A stretch of 64,000 bases of DNA, taken from NCBI GenBank assembly GCA_018436725.1, contig JAHDKT010000022.1, positions 100,282 to 164,281 of the forward strand, given 5' to 3'. The notes under the pieces were generated by a model. The model had not been told where the DNA came from. It did not search any database and was given only the letters and a program-made list of their open reading frames with translations. Made by a program: the position numbers and the translations under genes. Of the stretch, positions 42,212 through 51,104 are shown piece after piece (positions within the stretch are counted from its first letter, which is position 1; every line of letters starts with the position of its first letter). Origin of the DNA: Synergistaceae bacterium (GTDB taxonomy: Bacteria; Synergistota; Synergistia; Synergistales; Aminobacteriaceae).

Positions 42212-43567
42212 ATGACGGATCTGCAGAATAAATTCCTCGCAAGCGTGGACAAACTCTTCGAACGGAAGCAGTTCAAGAGCCTCAAAGAACTCCTGAGCAC
42301 CATGGAACCCGCCGACCTCGCGGAAGTTCTGGCGGAGAAGGCGGCCACCGAGCGCGCATTCCTCTTCAGGCTTCTGCCGAAGGACCTCGCGATAGAAGTC
42401 TTCGAGTTCATGGAGGGAACCGAGCGAGAGGAGCTGCTCGCGAACTTCACCGACTCGGAGGTCGCCTCCATCATCGAGGAGATGTCCGACGACGACCGCA
42501 CCGCCCTGTTCGACGAACTCCCCGCCAAAACGGTGAAAAAGCTGCTCGCGCACCTCTCCCCCGAGGAACGGAAGCTGGCGAACGCGCTGCTGAACTACCC
42601 CGCCGATTCCGCAGGCCGCATCATGACCCCCGAGTTCATCGACCTGAAGGAGGGGATGACCGTCGCCAGGGCGCTGGAGCGTATCCGCGCCACCGCCGCG
42701 AAGAAGGAGACCATCTACACGTCCTTCGTGGTCAGCCCCGAACGCCGCCTTAAGGGGACCGTCCACCTCGAGGATCTCATTCTCGCTGCTCCCGAGACGC
42801 CGCTGACCGACGTCATGGACGGCCAGCCTGTCTTCGTCACGACCTCTACCGATCAGGAAGAGGCTGCGAAAAAAATGTCGCGGTACGACCTCCAGACGAT
42901 CCCCGTGGTGGACAAGGAGGAGCGTTTGGTGGGAATACTCACCTTCGACGACATCCTCGACGTCATCCAGGAGGAGGCCACGGAGGACTTCGAGCGGATG
43001 GCGGGGATCCAGCCCGTCGAGGAGAACTATCTCGAAGCCGGCGTCATCACCCTCGCGCGCAAGCGGCTGACCTGGCTGCTCGTCTGCATCGTCACCCAGC
43101 TCTTTTCTTCCTTTATTCTGCAAAGCTACACCTTCGCCCTCGAAAGCGCCGTGGCGCTCGCTTTCTTCATCCCGATGCTCATAGGCACGGGAGGAAACAC
43201 CGGAACGCAGGCGGCGACGCTCGTCATCCGCGGTTTCACTCTCGGCGAAATCATTAAGACGGACATTCATAAAGTGCTTTCAAAAGAAATACTCTCCGGG
43301 CTGCTTCTCGGCGGATCGCTCGCCGTTCTCGCCTCGGTGCGGGCGTGGATGATGGGAACCGGAGTCGGTATCGCGATCACCGTGGCCATCTCCGTCGTGG
43401 GCGTCGTCATGCTGGGCAACCTCGTCGGCGCGCTCCTCCCCTTCGCGGCGAAGAAATTCAAAATAGACCCCGCGGTCATGTCCGGCCCCTTCATCACCAC
43501 CGTCGTCGACATCCTCGGCCTCCTGCTCTACTTCGAGGTCGCCCGGCGCGTGCTTGATCTGGGATAA
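42212..43567 (+). CDS. mgtE: magnesium transporter MgtE, copy 1
   Basis: A 451-residue MgtE. The N-domain (residues 1-125) contains RAFLFRLLPKDLAIEVFEF. Two CBS domains follow (about 130-250), with GRIMTPEFIDLKEG and LVGILTFDDILDVIQEEATE. Five membrane segments form the channel; the LIGTGGNTGTQAATLVIRG segment carries the Mg2+-selective pore region. The ATG at 42212 has AAGGAGG 8 nt upstream. It is followed 13 nt later by a near-identical copy. Cytosolic Mg2+ bound at the N and CBS domains closes this channel type. Confidence 0.96.
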   Translation: MTDLQNKFLASVDKLFERKQFKSLKELLSTMEPADLAEVLAEKAATERAFLFRLLPKDLAIEVFEFMEGTEREELLANFTDSEVASIIEEMSDDDRTALFDELPAKTVKKLLAHLSPEERKLANALLNYPADSAGRIMTPEFIDLKEGMTVARALERIRATAAKKETIYTSFVVSPERRLKGTVHLEDLILAAPETPLTDVMDGQPVFVTTSTDQEEAAKKMSRYDLQTIPVVDKEERLVGILTFDDILDVIQEEATEDFERMAGIQPVEENYLEAGVITLARKRLTWLLVCIVTQLFSSFILQSYTFALESAVALAFFIPMLIGTGGNTGTQAATLVIRGFTLGEIIKTDIHKVLSKEILSGLLLGGSLAVLASVRAWMMGTGVGIAITVAISVVGVVMLGNLVGALLPFAAKKFKIDPAVMSGPFITTVVDILGLLLYFEVARRVLDLG

Positions 43568-43580
43568 AAGGAGTCGTGTC

Positions 43581-44936
43581 ATGACGGATCTCAGGAACAA
43601 ATTCCTCGAAAGCGTGGACAAACTCTTCGAGCGGAGGCAGTTTCAGAGCCTCAAGGAGCTGTTCGACACCATGGAACCGGTCGATATCGCGGAAATCCTG
43701 GCGGAGAAGGCGGCTCCGGAGCGCGCCTTCCTCTTTCGCCTTCTGCCGAAGGATCTGGCGGTCGATGTCTTCGAGTTCATGGAGGGATCTGAACGGGAGG
43801 AGATGCTTGCCGGTTTCACCGATACGGAGGTGGCCTCCATCATCGAGGCGATGTCCGACGACGACCGCACCGCGCTCTTCGACGAACTCCCCGCACAGAC
43901 GGTGACCAAACTCCTTTCGCACCTCTCCGCCGAGGAGCGAAAGCTTGCCAACACACTGCTGAACTACCCCGCCGACTCGGCCGGCCATATCATGACCCCC
44001 GAGTTCATCGACCTGAAGGAGGGGATGACCGTCGCTCAGGCCATCGACAGGATCCGCGCCACGGCCGCGAGGAAGGAGACGATCTACACATCCTTCGTGC
44101 TTGGTCCCGACCGCCGCTTGAAGGGAACCGTAAGCTTGGAAGACCTCATCCTCGCCGCCCCGGAAACGCCGCTGACGGCGCTCGTGGACGGCAACCCGGT
44201 CTTCGTCGCCACCTCGACGGATCAGGAAGAAGCGGCGAAGACCATGTCCCGCTACGACCTCCAGACGCTCCCCGTCGTGGACAAGGAGGAGCGCCTGGTC
44301 GGCATACTCACCTTCGACGACATCCTCGACATCGTCCAGGAGGAGGCCACGGAGGACTTCGAACGAATGGCCGGTATCCGGCCCGTCGAAGAGGGCTACC
44401 TGGACGCGGGGGTGGTGATGCTCGCGCGCAAACGCCTGACGTGGCTGCTCGTCTGCATCGTGACGCAGCTCTTCTCGTCGACGATCCTCGAACGCTACAC
44501 CTTCGCGCTCGAAAGCATGGTAGCGCTCGCCTTCTTCATCCCTCTGCTGATCGATACGGGCGGAAACACGGGGACGCAGGCGGCGACGCTGGTCATCCGC
44601 GGGCTTACCGTGGGCGAGATCGGCATGAGCGATCTTCGAGGCGTCCTCTTCAAGGAGAGCCTCTCCGGTCTGCTGCTCGGAAGCGTTCTCGCCGCCCTGG
44701 CCTCGTTCCGGGCGTGGACGATGGGCACGGGCTTCGGGGTAGCGCTCACCGTGGCCATCTCCGTCGTCGGGGTCGTGATGCTGGGCAATCTCGTCGGCGC
44801 ACTGCTCCCCTTCATCGCGAAGAAGTTCAGGATCGATCCGGCGGTGATGTCGGGCCCCTTCATCACCACCGTCGTCGACATCCTCGGCCTCCTGCTCTAC
44901 TTCGAAGTCGCCCGGCGCGTGCTCGGTCTGGGGTAG
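43581..44936 (+). CDS. mgtE: magnesium transporter MgtE, copy 2 (tandem duplicate)
   Basis: A 451-residue MgtE of the same length and domain order as copy 1, with most residues identical. Differences include LIDTGGNTGTQA in place of LIGTGGNTGTQA in the pore region, and RDLTVGEIGMSDLRG-like changes after it. The Gly-to-Asp change beside the pore motif could alter gating or selectivity. It starts 9 nt after AAGGAG. The two genes probably share one transcript. It converges with the next gene with only 5 nt between stops and no visible terminator. Confidence 0.96.
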   Translation: MTDLRNKFLESVDKLFERRQFQSLKELFDTMEPVDIAEILAEKAAPERAFLFRLLPKDLAVDVFEFMEGSEREEMLAGFTDTEVASIIEAMSDDDRTALFDELPAQTVTKLLSHLSAEERKLANTLLNYPADSAGHIMTPEFIDLKEGMTVAQAIDRIRATAARKETIYTSFVLGPDRRLKGTVSLEDLILAAPETPLTALVDGNPVFVATSTDQEEAAKTMSRYDLQTLPVVDKEERLVGILTFDDILDIVQEEATEDFERMAGIRPVEEGYLDAGVVMLARKRLTWLLVCIVTQLFSSTILERYTFALESMVALAFFIPLLIDTGGNTGTQAATLVIRGLTVGEIGMSDLRGVLFKESLSGLLLGSVLAALASFRAWTMGTGFGVALTVAISVVGVVMLGNLVGALLPFIAKKFRIDPAVMSGPFITTVVDILGLLLYFEVARRVLGLG

Positions 44937-44941
44937 CGGCG

Positions 44942-45988
44942 CTACTTCTCCAGCTTCATATCTCCGGGGCGGATGCGTCCCGTCTTCCGCAGGATTTCCG
45001 CGAAGAGCAGCGAAAGAGCCGCAGGAAGGAGAAAGTGGAGCAGCAGAATGCCCGGCCATGCGGCGGCGCCCATCGTCTCCAGCGTCGAGACCTGCCCGAC
45101 GAGGCCGCTCGTTCCCATTCCGGCGCCGACCCGACTGTTCTCCATCCTGAAGAAGACCGTGGAAACGGGCCCCAGCACAGCGGAGGCAAGGGTGGGCGGA
45201 ATCCATATCCACGGGTTCCGTATGATGTTGGGAATTTGGATCATCGAGGTTCCAAGCCCCTGCGAGAAAAGCCCGCCGACGCCGTTGTCCCTGTAGCTCG
45301 CCACGGCGAACCCGATCATCTGGCAGCAGCACCCCGTAGTCGACGCGCCCGCGGCCAACCCCGAAAGACCGAGGGAGATGGCGAGCGCCGCGCTGCTTAT
45401 CGGAAGCGTTAGGGCGACGCCCATCATCACGGAGACGAGAATGCCCATCGGGATCGGGCGCAATGTCGTCGCGACGTTGATCGCGTTGCCTATCCAGTAC
45501 ATCATCCCCGCGATGAACGGGCCGGCGACGACGCCGGTCAGCCCGCCGACGAGGATCGTCCCCGCGGGTACCAGGACGATATCCATCCCGGTCTTCCCCG
45601 CGATACGCCTTGAAAATTCCGCTCCGGCCAGCGAGGCGACCAGCGCGCCCACCGGTTCGCCGATGACGACGCTCACCGCGCCTCCGTCGAAGGAGAAGGT
45701 CCCCGCGCCGACGGCCCCGGCGATCAGCGAGGAGAAAAGCACCAGGGGCGGCGCCCCCGTCGCGAAAGCGACACCTGCCCCTATCGCCGGTCCCATGAGG
45801 AGCTGGGCAACCCTTCCGAACATCTCCACCGAGGGCATGGAGAGGAGTCCTCCCGCCTGCCGGAGAATCAGGCCGATGATCAGCGAGGCGAAGAGTCCCA
45901 GCGCCATACCGTTGGACACCTTGACGAGGTATCCGCGGAAAGAGCCCCCACGTCCGGAGCCCTCTCCGGAAGTCACTTTTTCATCCAT
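44942..45988 (-). CDS. PTS EIIC-like membrane protein (PfoR/PF13303 family)
   Basis: A 348-residue membrane protein with about 8-10 hydrophobic segments and Gly-rich loops (NGMALGLFASLIIGLILRQ; ASTTGCCCQMIGFAVASYRD; NIIRNPWIWIPPTLASAVLG). These fit the PF13303 EIIC group, which includes the so-called toxin regulator PfoR. No EIIA or EIIB partner is present, so sugar phosphorylation is doubtful. I start at the ATG at 45988; ATGs up to 46021 overlap the tandem operator. It follows a NiaR-like regulator and may import a compound that regulator senses. Confidence 0.75.
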   Translation of the reverse strand: MDEKVTSGEGSGRGGSFRGYLVKVSNGMALGLFASLIIGLILRQAGGLLSMPSVEMFGRVAQLLMGPAIGAGVAFATGAPPLVLFSSLIAGAVGAGTFSFDGGAVSVVIGEPVGALVASLAGAEFSRRIAGKTGMDIVLVPAGTILVGGLTGVVAGPFIAGMMYWIGNAINVATTLRPIPMGILVSVMMGVALTLPISSAALAISLGLSGLAAGASTTGCCCQMIGFAVASYRDNGVGGLFSQGLGTSMIQIPNIIRNPWIWIPPTLASAVLGPVSTVFFRMENSRVGAGMGTSGLVGQVSTLETMGAAAWPGILLLHFLLPAALSLLFAEILRKTGRIRPGDMKLEK

Positions 45989-46003
45989 TCCGAGCACCAT
46001 CCT

Positions 46004-46027
46004 TGTCATCTGACATGTCATCAGACA
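46004..46027. promoter_or_regulatory. tandem operator-like dyads TGTCATCWGACA x2
   Basis: Two abutting 12-nt copies, TGTCATCTGACA (46004-46015) and TGTCATCAGACA (46016-46027), each a TGTC-N4-GACA dyad. They fill the space between the NiaR-like gene and the EIIC-like gene, covering upstream start codons of the latter. The adjacent repressor is the natural candidate to bind them. Confidence 0.55.
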
Positions 46028-46039
46028 AAGGATACACCC

Positions 46040-46564
46040 TTATTTCTCTTCGAGCAAGTAGTTCTTTTCGCGCAGCCCCTCGAGAACCGAACGCCAGGTC
46101 GTTTCGTCCGGCACTTCGAGCGTGTGAAGATGCACCCCTCCGGTAAGCGCCGAAAGAGGTTCGCCGTCGTTCTCCCGCATCTTTTCCATAAATCGCTCAA
46201 CATCGGCCGAAGTGAAGATCATCAGGTTGCCGGTTATCTCGCCGTAGAGCGGGTGCTCCACAATGACGTTGAGCACCTTCGCGCCCCGTTCGACCATGAC
46301 GCGCAGCTCCTCTTCCATCGAGGAATAGTCCGTGTGCCGCGTCACCACGGTCTTCGTCAGCACGCCGGACGCGCCCCTCGAAAGAAGCAAATACCCCTGC
46401 GGCGTGGCGACGATGCTCGCTCCCTCGGCGCGGAGCACCGCGATATCCTGCACGATGATCTGGCGGCTCACCGAAAAGAGCGAAGCGAGCGCCGCTCCCT
46501 TGACCGGACCGCCGGAGGCCGCAAGCTGCTCCCGTATCCGCAGACGCCGTTCTCCGCTGTTCAC
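46040..46564 (-). CDS. niaR: NiaR-like transcriptional repressor (HTH-11 + 3H domain)
   Basis: A 174-residue regulator. Residues 5-60 form a winged helix (VKGAALASLFSVSRQIIVQD), and the rest is a 3H domain named for its conserved histidines: here His77 (TRHTDY), His104 (IVEHPLYGEI) and His145/147 (GGVHLHTL). In Firmicutes NiaR senses nicotinic acid and represses NAD synthesis and niacin uptake genes. Here it lies immediately upstream of an EIIC-like membrane gene, with tandem dyads between. Whether it senses niacin in this organism is inference. Confidence 0.88.
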   Translation of the reverse strand: MNSGERRLRIREQLAASGGPVKGAALASLFSVSRQIIVQDIAVLRAEGASIVATPQGYLLLSRGASGVLTKTVVTRHTDYSSMEEELRVMVERGAKVLNVIVEHPLYGEITGNLMIFTSADVERFMEKMRENDGEPLSALTGGVHLHTLEVPDETTWRSVLEGLREKNYLLEEK

Positions 46565-48636
46565 TTATGTGCACCTCCCGAGAACCATTTCGTGAGAATC
46601 TCCTCCAAATCCCGCATCTTCACAGGTTTGGAAATGTAGTCGTTCATTCCGGCCCCGAAGCACTCGTCCCTGTCGCCGGGCATCGCGCGGGCGGTCATGG
46701 CGATCACCGGAAGATCCGGACGTCCGATTCCTCCAGGACTGCGCCTGATTCGCTTCACGGCTTCTAAACCGTCGAGAACGGGCATCTGCACGTCCATAAA
46801 AACCAGATCGAAGTCCTCGTGATGAAGTATTTCCAGTGCTTCGAATCCGTCGTGAGCCACCGTTACCGAACACCCGAGGCGCTGCAGCATGATGGAGGCG
46901 ACCTTGCGGTTCACTTCGCTGTCCTCGACAAGAAGCACTTTCGCCTCACCGACAGTGGGCGGCGCCGAAGCGGCGGCATAGGATCCCCCGCCTCGCGACT
47001 CCCTTTCGGAAGCGCCTGCGATCGAAAGAAGAAGGTTCTTCAAGGCGCTCCTCTTGACAGGCTTCGGAAGAAAGTCGGCGTAGCCGGCGTTACGAAGGGC
47101 TGTCCTCCCCCATCGCCTGGAGGAGTAGTCGAGCAAATAGAAGACGGAGAGGATGCGAAGCCTCTCCGGGAGATCGCGAGGCGAGAAGCCGCCTTCGTCC
47201 GCGAGACGGCTTCCGTCGACAAGCACGGCCGAGAACGGCCGTCCGGAATCCGCCGCCGCGACGATACACTCTTCGGCCCTTTCCAGTTCCGTCTCCGTAA
47301 CCTCGCAGAGCCAGCGCTTCAGGTGCATCGTCACGGAGCGCCTCCACCCGGGAGTCCCTCCTGCGAGCAGAACGGGTGTATTCATCAGATTCGGATCGAC
47401 AGGCAAGTCTTCGATATCGCCCCGGTCGATCCTGTCGAGGGGAATTTCGAACCAGAAAAGAGAACCACCCTTCGGGGCATCTTCCATGCCGATGCTCCCG
47501 CCCATGAGTTCGACGAGCCCCCTGGAAATGGCAAGCCCCAACCCCGTCCCCCCGAAACGCCGCGTTATGGAGGAATCGACCTGCGAAAAAGGTTTGAAGA
47601 GGAGCGTTTTCTTCTCCTTAGGAACACCGATGCCCGTGTCCTCTACTTCGAAGCGAAGTATCGTTCTGAGGATGCCGTCCTCTGCGAGGGAGACGGAAAG
47701 CGATACCTCCCCGGAATCGGTAAACTTCACCGCGTTCGAGAGGAGATTACCGAGCACCTGACGGAGGCGGGACGAATCCCCGCGGAAGAACAGGGGAACA
47801 TCGGACTCGACGACGGAGTAGACTTCCAGCCCCTTCTCCCTCCCTTTCACTGCGGTCTGGACGGCAAGCTCCTCGACGAGTCCCTGGAGATCGAACGGCG
47901 CGCTTTCCAGCGCGAGACGCTCCGCCTCTATCTTCGAAAAATCCAGCAGATCGTCGAGCAATTCCATAAGATGGTCGGCGCTGCTGCGGATCGTCTCTCC
48001 GAAGTCCCGCTGTTCCATCGAGAGCCCCGTGTCCAGAAGCAACTCGACCATGCCAAGTATCCCGTTCATAGGCGTTCGTATCTCATGGCTCATATTCGCC
48101 AGGAAGGCGCTCTTCGCTCGGCTCGACTCCTCCGCCCTGAGCGCAAGCATGCGCGACGTGGAACTTGCCTCGGTAAGCTCTCTGTTCCGTTCTTCCAATT
48201 CCTCCAGGGCGCGGGCGAGGCGTTCCTCGTTCCGTTTTCTCGCCGTACAGTCACGTAACTGCTCGACGACGCACCGTACATTGTCGGTCTCGTCCTTCAC
48301 CGGAATGGCGCGTATTTCAAACCATACCCCCAACTCAGGGAAATACTTTTCTCCCTCTTGCGTCATCCTTGATCGGACGGCTGCGAGAGAGAGACATCCG
48401 TCGCAGGGAGTTTCCTTCCCGAGGAGAGAGTAACAGCGTCTTCCAACCGTCCCTTCGGAGGTCGCTCTCAGGAATTCGAGTCCGGCCCGATTGTAGAAAA
48501 AGACTTCCAGATCCGCGCTCTGCACGGAAATGATGTCGGGAATGACATCGAGCACCGCCTTCAGCAGCCGATCTCCATGCCGCCATGTTCCGGCGCCGCA
48601 TTCGTCGAATAACGTTCCGTCTTCACGTGCGGTCAT
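46561..48636 (-). CDS. hybrid sensor histidine kinase (PAS-HisKA-HATPase-REC-like-REC)
   Basis: A 691-residue soluble hybrid kinase without membrane segments. The N-terminal PAS domain has Cys68, Cys78 and Cys81 (RRCYSLLGKETPCDGC), a pattern suited to metal or redox sensing. HisKA has the phospho-His at residue 184 (SHEIRTPMNGILG); HATPase shows NLLSNAVKF and RRFGGTGLGLAIS. A receiver-like domain lacking the usual acidic pocket follows (about 410-530), then a true receiver with DLVFMDVQMPVLDGLEA. The ATG at 48636 follows GAGGAGA. It overlaps the NiaR-like gene by 4 nt. Its output partner is not nearby. Confidence 0.93.
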   Translation of the reverse strand: MTAREDGTLFDECGAGTWRHGDRLLKAVLDVIPDIISVQSADLEVFFYNRAGLEFLRATSEGTVGRRCYSLLGKETPCDGCLSLAAVRSRMTQEGEKYFPELGVWFEIRAIPVKDETDNVRCVVEQLRDCTARKRNEERLARALEELEERNRELTEASSTSRMLALRAEESSRAKSAFLANMSHEIRTPMNGILGMVELLLDTGLSMEQRDFGETIRSSADHLMELLDDLLDFSKIEAERLALESAPFDLQGLVEELAVQTAVKGREKGLEVYSVVESDVPLFFRGDSSRLRQVLGNLLSNAVKFTDSGEVSLSVSLAEDGILRTILRFEVEDTGIGVPKEKKTLLFKPFSQVDSSITRRFGGTGLGLAISRGLVELMGGSIGMEDAPKGGSLFWFEIPLDRIDRGDIEDLPVDPNLMNTPVLLAGGTPGWRRSVTMHLKRWLCEVTETELERAEECIVAAADSGRPFSAVLVDGSRLADEGGFSPRDLPERLRILSVFYLLDYSSRRWGRTALRNAGYADFLPKPVKRSALKNLLLSIAGASERESRGGGSYAAASAPPTVGEAKVLLVEDSEVNRKVASIMLQRLGCSVTVAHDGFEALEILHHEDFDLVFMDVQMPVLDGLEAVKRIRRSPGGIGRPDLPVIAMTARAMPGDRDECFGAGMNDYISKPVKMRDLEEILTKWFSGGAHK

Positions 48637-48789
48637 TTCAGCATCTCCTCGCAATCTTCCGCACCGGCCGCCCACCACCGAACGCCCGTGAATTTCTTCC
48701 TTTTCAAGATATAGCACAAATCGAGCCGACGGGAAAGGAGTATGCTACCATATTTCCCGCATCACCAAAATCACGAAGGAGAGATCGGT

Positions 48790-49209
48790 ATGAAAAGCCA
48801 TACGGAATACCTCTGGTTCGAGACGAAAAAGCGCAAAGAGCTTGTGCATATCACCGCTCCGCTCCAGGAAATCCTGGAAAGGAGCGGCATCCGCGAAGGA
48901 ATGATGCTCGTCTCCGCCATGCACATCACCGCCGGAATCATTGTTAACGACAACGAATCAGGCCTTCACGAGGATATCATGAGGTGGCTGGAAAGGACAG
49001 CCCCCGAAGATCCGTCCTATCTTCATCACAGGACGGGGGAGGACAACGGCGACGCCCATCTGAAGCGCATCCTGGTCCACCATCAGGCGATTCTGCCGGT
49101 GACGGAGGGCAAGCTCGACCTCGGCCCGTGGGAGCGCTGTTTCTACGCCGAGTTCGACGGCCGCCGCCGCAAGCGCGTGGTCGTCAAGGTCATGGGGGAA
49201 CGATCATGA
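48790..49209 (+). CDS. YjbQ family (UPF0047) protein
   Basis: A 139-residue YjbQ/UPF0047 protein. [39 protein letters not shown] and [17 protein letters not shown] [14 protein letters not shown] define the family, with conserved His and Glu residues around a possible metal or phosphate site. Weak thiamine phosphate synthase activity has been described for the family; the true role is unclear. The ATG follows AAGGAGA, and the stop overlaps the start of the next gene (ATGA). Confidence 0.93.
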   Translation: MKSHTEYLWFETKKRKELVHITAPLQEILERSGIREGMMLVSAMHITAGIIVNDNESGLHEDIMRWLERTAPEDPSYLHHRTGEDNGDAHLKRILVHHQAILPVTEGKLDLGPWERCFYAEFDGRRRKRVVVKVMGERS

Positions 49210-51104
49210 AGTTCTTTTCATCCCTCGCGCTGCTCGCGCTGTTGACGCTGCTGCTCCCCCGCCCGGCGAGGGCGGACGATCCCCTCATCCCTATGGAGGA
49301 TTTCTTCCGGAATCCCGAACAGAGCGGCTTCCAACTCTCTCCGAACGGGGAGTACATCTCCTTCATGAAACCGTGGGAACGCCGTATGAACATCTTCATC
49401 CAGAAAATCGGCGCCGAGGAAGCCGTCCGCGTGACCTCAGCCACGGAACGCGACATTCCGGCCTACTTCTGGTCGGGAAACGACAGGATCGTCTACCTTC
49501 AGGACCGGGGCGGCGACGAGAACTACCGGCTCTACGCAGTCTCGACCGACGGCACGGAATCACGCGAACTGACGCCGTTCGAGAATACCCGGGTCACCAT
49601 CGTCGACAGCCTTGAAGAGCAGGACGATTTCATCCTGATCGGGATGAACCGCAGAGACCAGCGCCTCTTCGACGTCTACCGCCTGAACCTGGAGACGGGA
49701 GAGCTGACGCTGCTGGAGGAGAATCCGGGGGATATCGCGGGCTGGATGACGGACCACGACGGAAAGCTGCGGGTCGCGGTGCGCTCCGACGGAGTGAACA
49801 CGTCGCTACTCTATCGCGACAAGGAGGACAAACCCTTCCGGAACATCCTGACTACGGACTTTCGCGAGAGCGTGTCGCCGCTCTTCTTCACGTTCGATAA
49901 CGAGAAGCTCTACGTCGCGTCGAACCTCGGACGGGACAAGTCGGCGATCTTCGTCTTCAATCCGCGGACCGTCGAGCACGAAGAGCTGCTCTTCGAACAC
50001 CCCGACGTCGACGTGAGTTCGCTCTTCCGCTCCCGGAAACGCAAGGTGATCACCGGAACCGGATTCACGACGGACCGCTTCCGCTACCACTTTTTCGACG
50101 AGGAGCGGGCCGCCCTCCAGAATGAACTCGAAGAGCGACTGCCCGGCGACGAGGTCGTCGTCGCCTCGATGAGCCGCGACGAGACGAAGGTGCTGGTGTA
50201 CGCGGGAAGCGACCGGACTCGCGGGACCTACTTCTTTTTCGACAGAGAGACGAAGAACTTCCGGAAGTTGGCGGAGCTGGCCCCGTGGCTGCCGAAGGAG
50301 CGCATGGCGCCGATGACGCCGGTGTCCTACGTTTCCAGAGACGGGCTGACCATCCACGGTTACCTGACGCTGCCTCCGGGGAAGGAGCCGAAGAACCTCC
50401 CCGTCGTGATCCACCCGCACGGCGGGCCGTGGGTACGCGACGGATGGGGGTTCGACCCGCAGGTGCAGTTTCTGGCGAGCAGGGGGCTTGCGGTGCTTCA
50501 GATGAACTTTCGCGGTTCCACCGGCTACGGAAGAGCGTTCTGGGAAGCGGGGTTCAAAGAGTGGGGCAGGTCGATGCAGGACGACATCACCGACGGCGTG
50601 CTCTGGCTGGTTGAACAGGGCATCGCGGACCCGGAGCGGGTAGGCATCTACGGAGCTTCCTACGGCGGGTACGCCGTGCTCGCCGGTCTTGCCTTCACTC
50701 CGGATCTGTACGCCTGCGGCGTCGATTACGTCGGCGTATCGAACATCTTCACGCTGCTGGAAACCATCCCTCCCTACTGGGAGCTGGGCCGGCAGATGCT
50801 CTACGAGAAGATCGGCCATCCGGAAAAGGACAAGGAGCTGCTGAAAGCGGCCTCGCCGGTCTTCCATGCGGACAGAATCACGGCGCCGCTCTTCGTCGCT
50901 CAGGGAGCGAACGACCCGAGAGTGAAGAAGGCGGAGTCGGACCAGATCGTCGAGGCGCTCCGCAGCAGGGGGATCGAGGTCGAGTACATGGTGAAGGAGA
51001 ACGAGGGGCACGGCTTCCGCAACGAGGAGAACCGCTTCGACTTCTACCGCGCGATGGAGCGCTTCCTCGCGACGCACCTGAGGAGCCTCTCGGAGCGCCC
51101 TTAG
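49206..51104 (+). CDS. secreted S9 family prolyl oligopeptidase-like peptidase
   Basis: A 632-residue serine peptidase. Residues 1-23 are a signal peptide (cleavage near ARA|DDP), so it acts in the periplasm. A beta-propeller fills about 30-350. The alpha/beta-hydrolase domain has Ser485 in [10 protein letters not shown], Asp570 in QGANDPRV and His602 in NEGHGF, plus the oxyanion region HPHGGPW. The propeller limits substrates to peptides, consistent with a peptide-fermenting life. It is coupled to yjbQ and converges on the next gene with a 4-nt overlap. Confidence 0.94.
   Translation: MKFFSSLALLALLTLLLPRPARADDPLIPMEDFFRNPEQSGFQLSPNGEYISFMKPWERRMNIFIQKIGAEEAVRVTSATERDIPAYFWSGNDRIVYLQDRGGDENYRLYAVSTDGTESRELTPFENTRVTIVDSLEEQDDFILIGMNRRDQRLFDVYRLNLETGELTLLEENPGDIAGWMTDHDGKLRVAVRSDGVNTSLLYRDKEDKPFRNILTTDFRESVSPLFFTFDNEKLYVASNLGRDKSAIFVFNPRTVEHEELLFEHPDVDVSSLFRSRKRKVITGTGFTTDRFRYHFFDEERAALQNELEERLPGDEVVVASMSRDETKVLVYAGSDRTRGTYFFFDRETKNFRKLAELAPWLPKERMAPMTPVSYVSRDGLTIHGYLTLPPGKEPKNLPVVIHPHGGPWVRDGWGFDPQVQFLASRGLAVLQMNFRGSTGYGRAFWEAGFKEWGRSMQDDITDGVLWLVEQGIADPERVGIYGASYGGYAVLAGLAFTPDLYACGVDYVGVSNIFTLLETIPPYWELGRQMLYEKIGHPEKDKELLKAASPVFHADRITAPLFVAQGANDPRVKKAESDQIVEALRSRGIEVEYMVKENEGHGFRNEENRFDFYRAMERFLATHLRSLSERP

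Noticed and set aside
43494..45332. A 612-codon minus-strand frame over the mgtE genes
   Set aside because: Antisense to mgtE copy 2; rich in Arg, Asp and His, and a similar shadow occurs over copy 1 because the copies are near-identical.
44942..45988. A functional PTS sugar permease
   Set aside because: No EIIA, EIIB, HPr or sugar kinase gene is adjacent, and the family includes non-PTS members.
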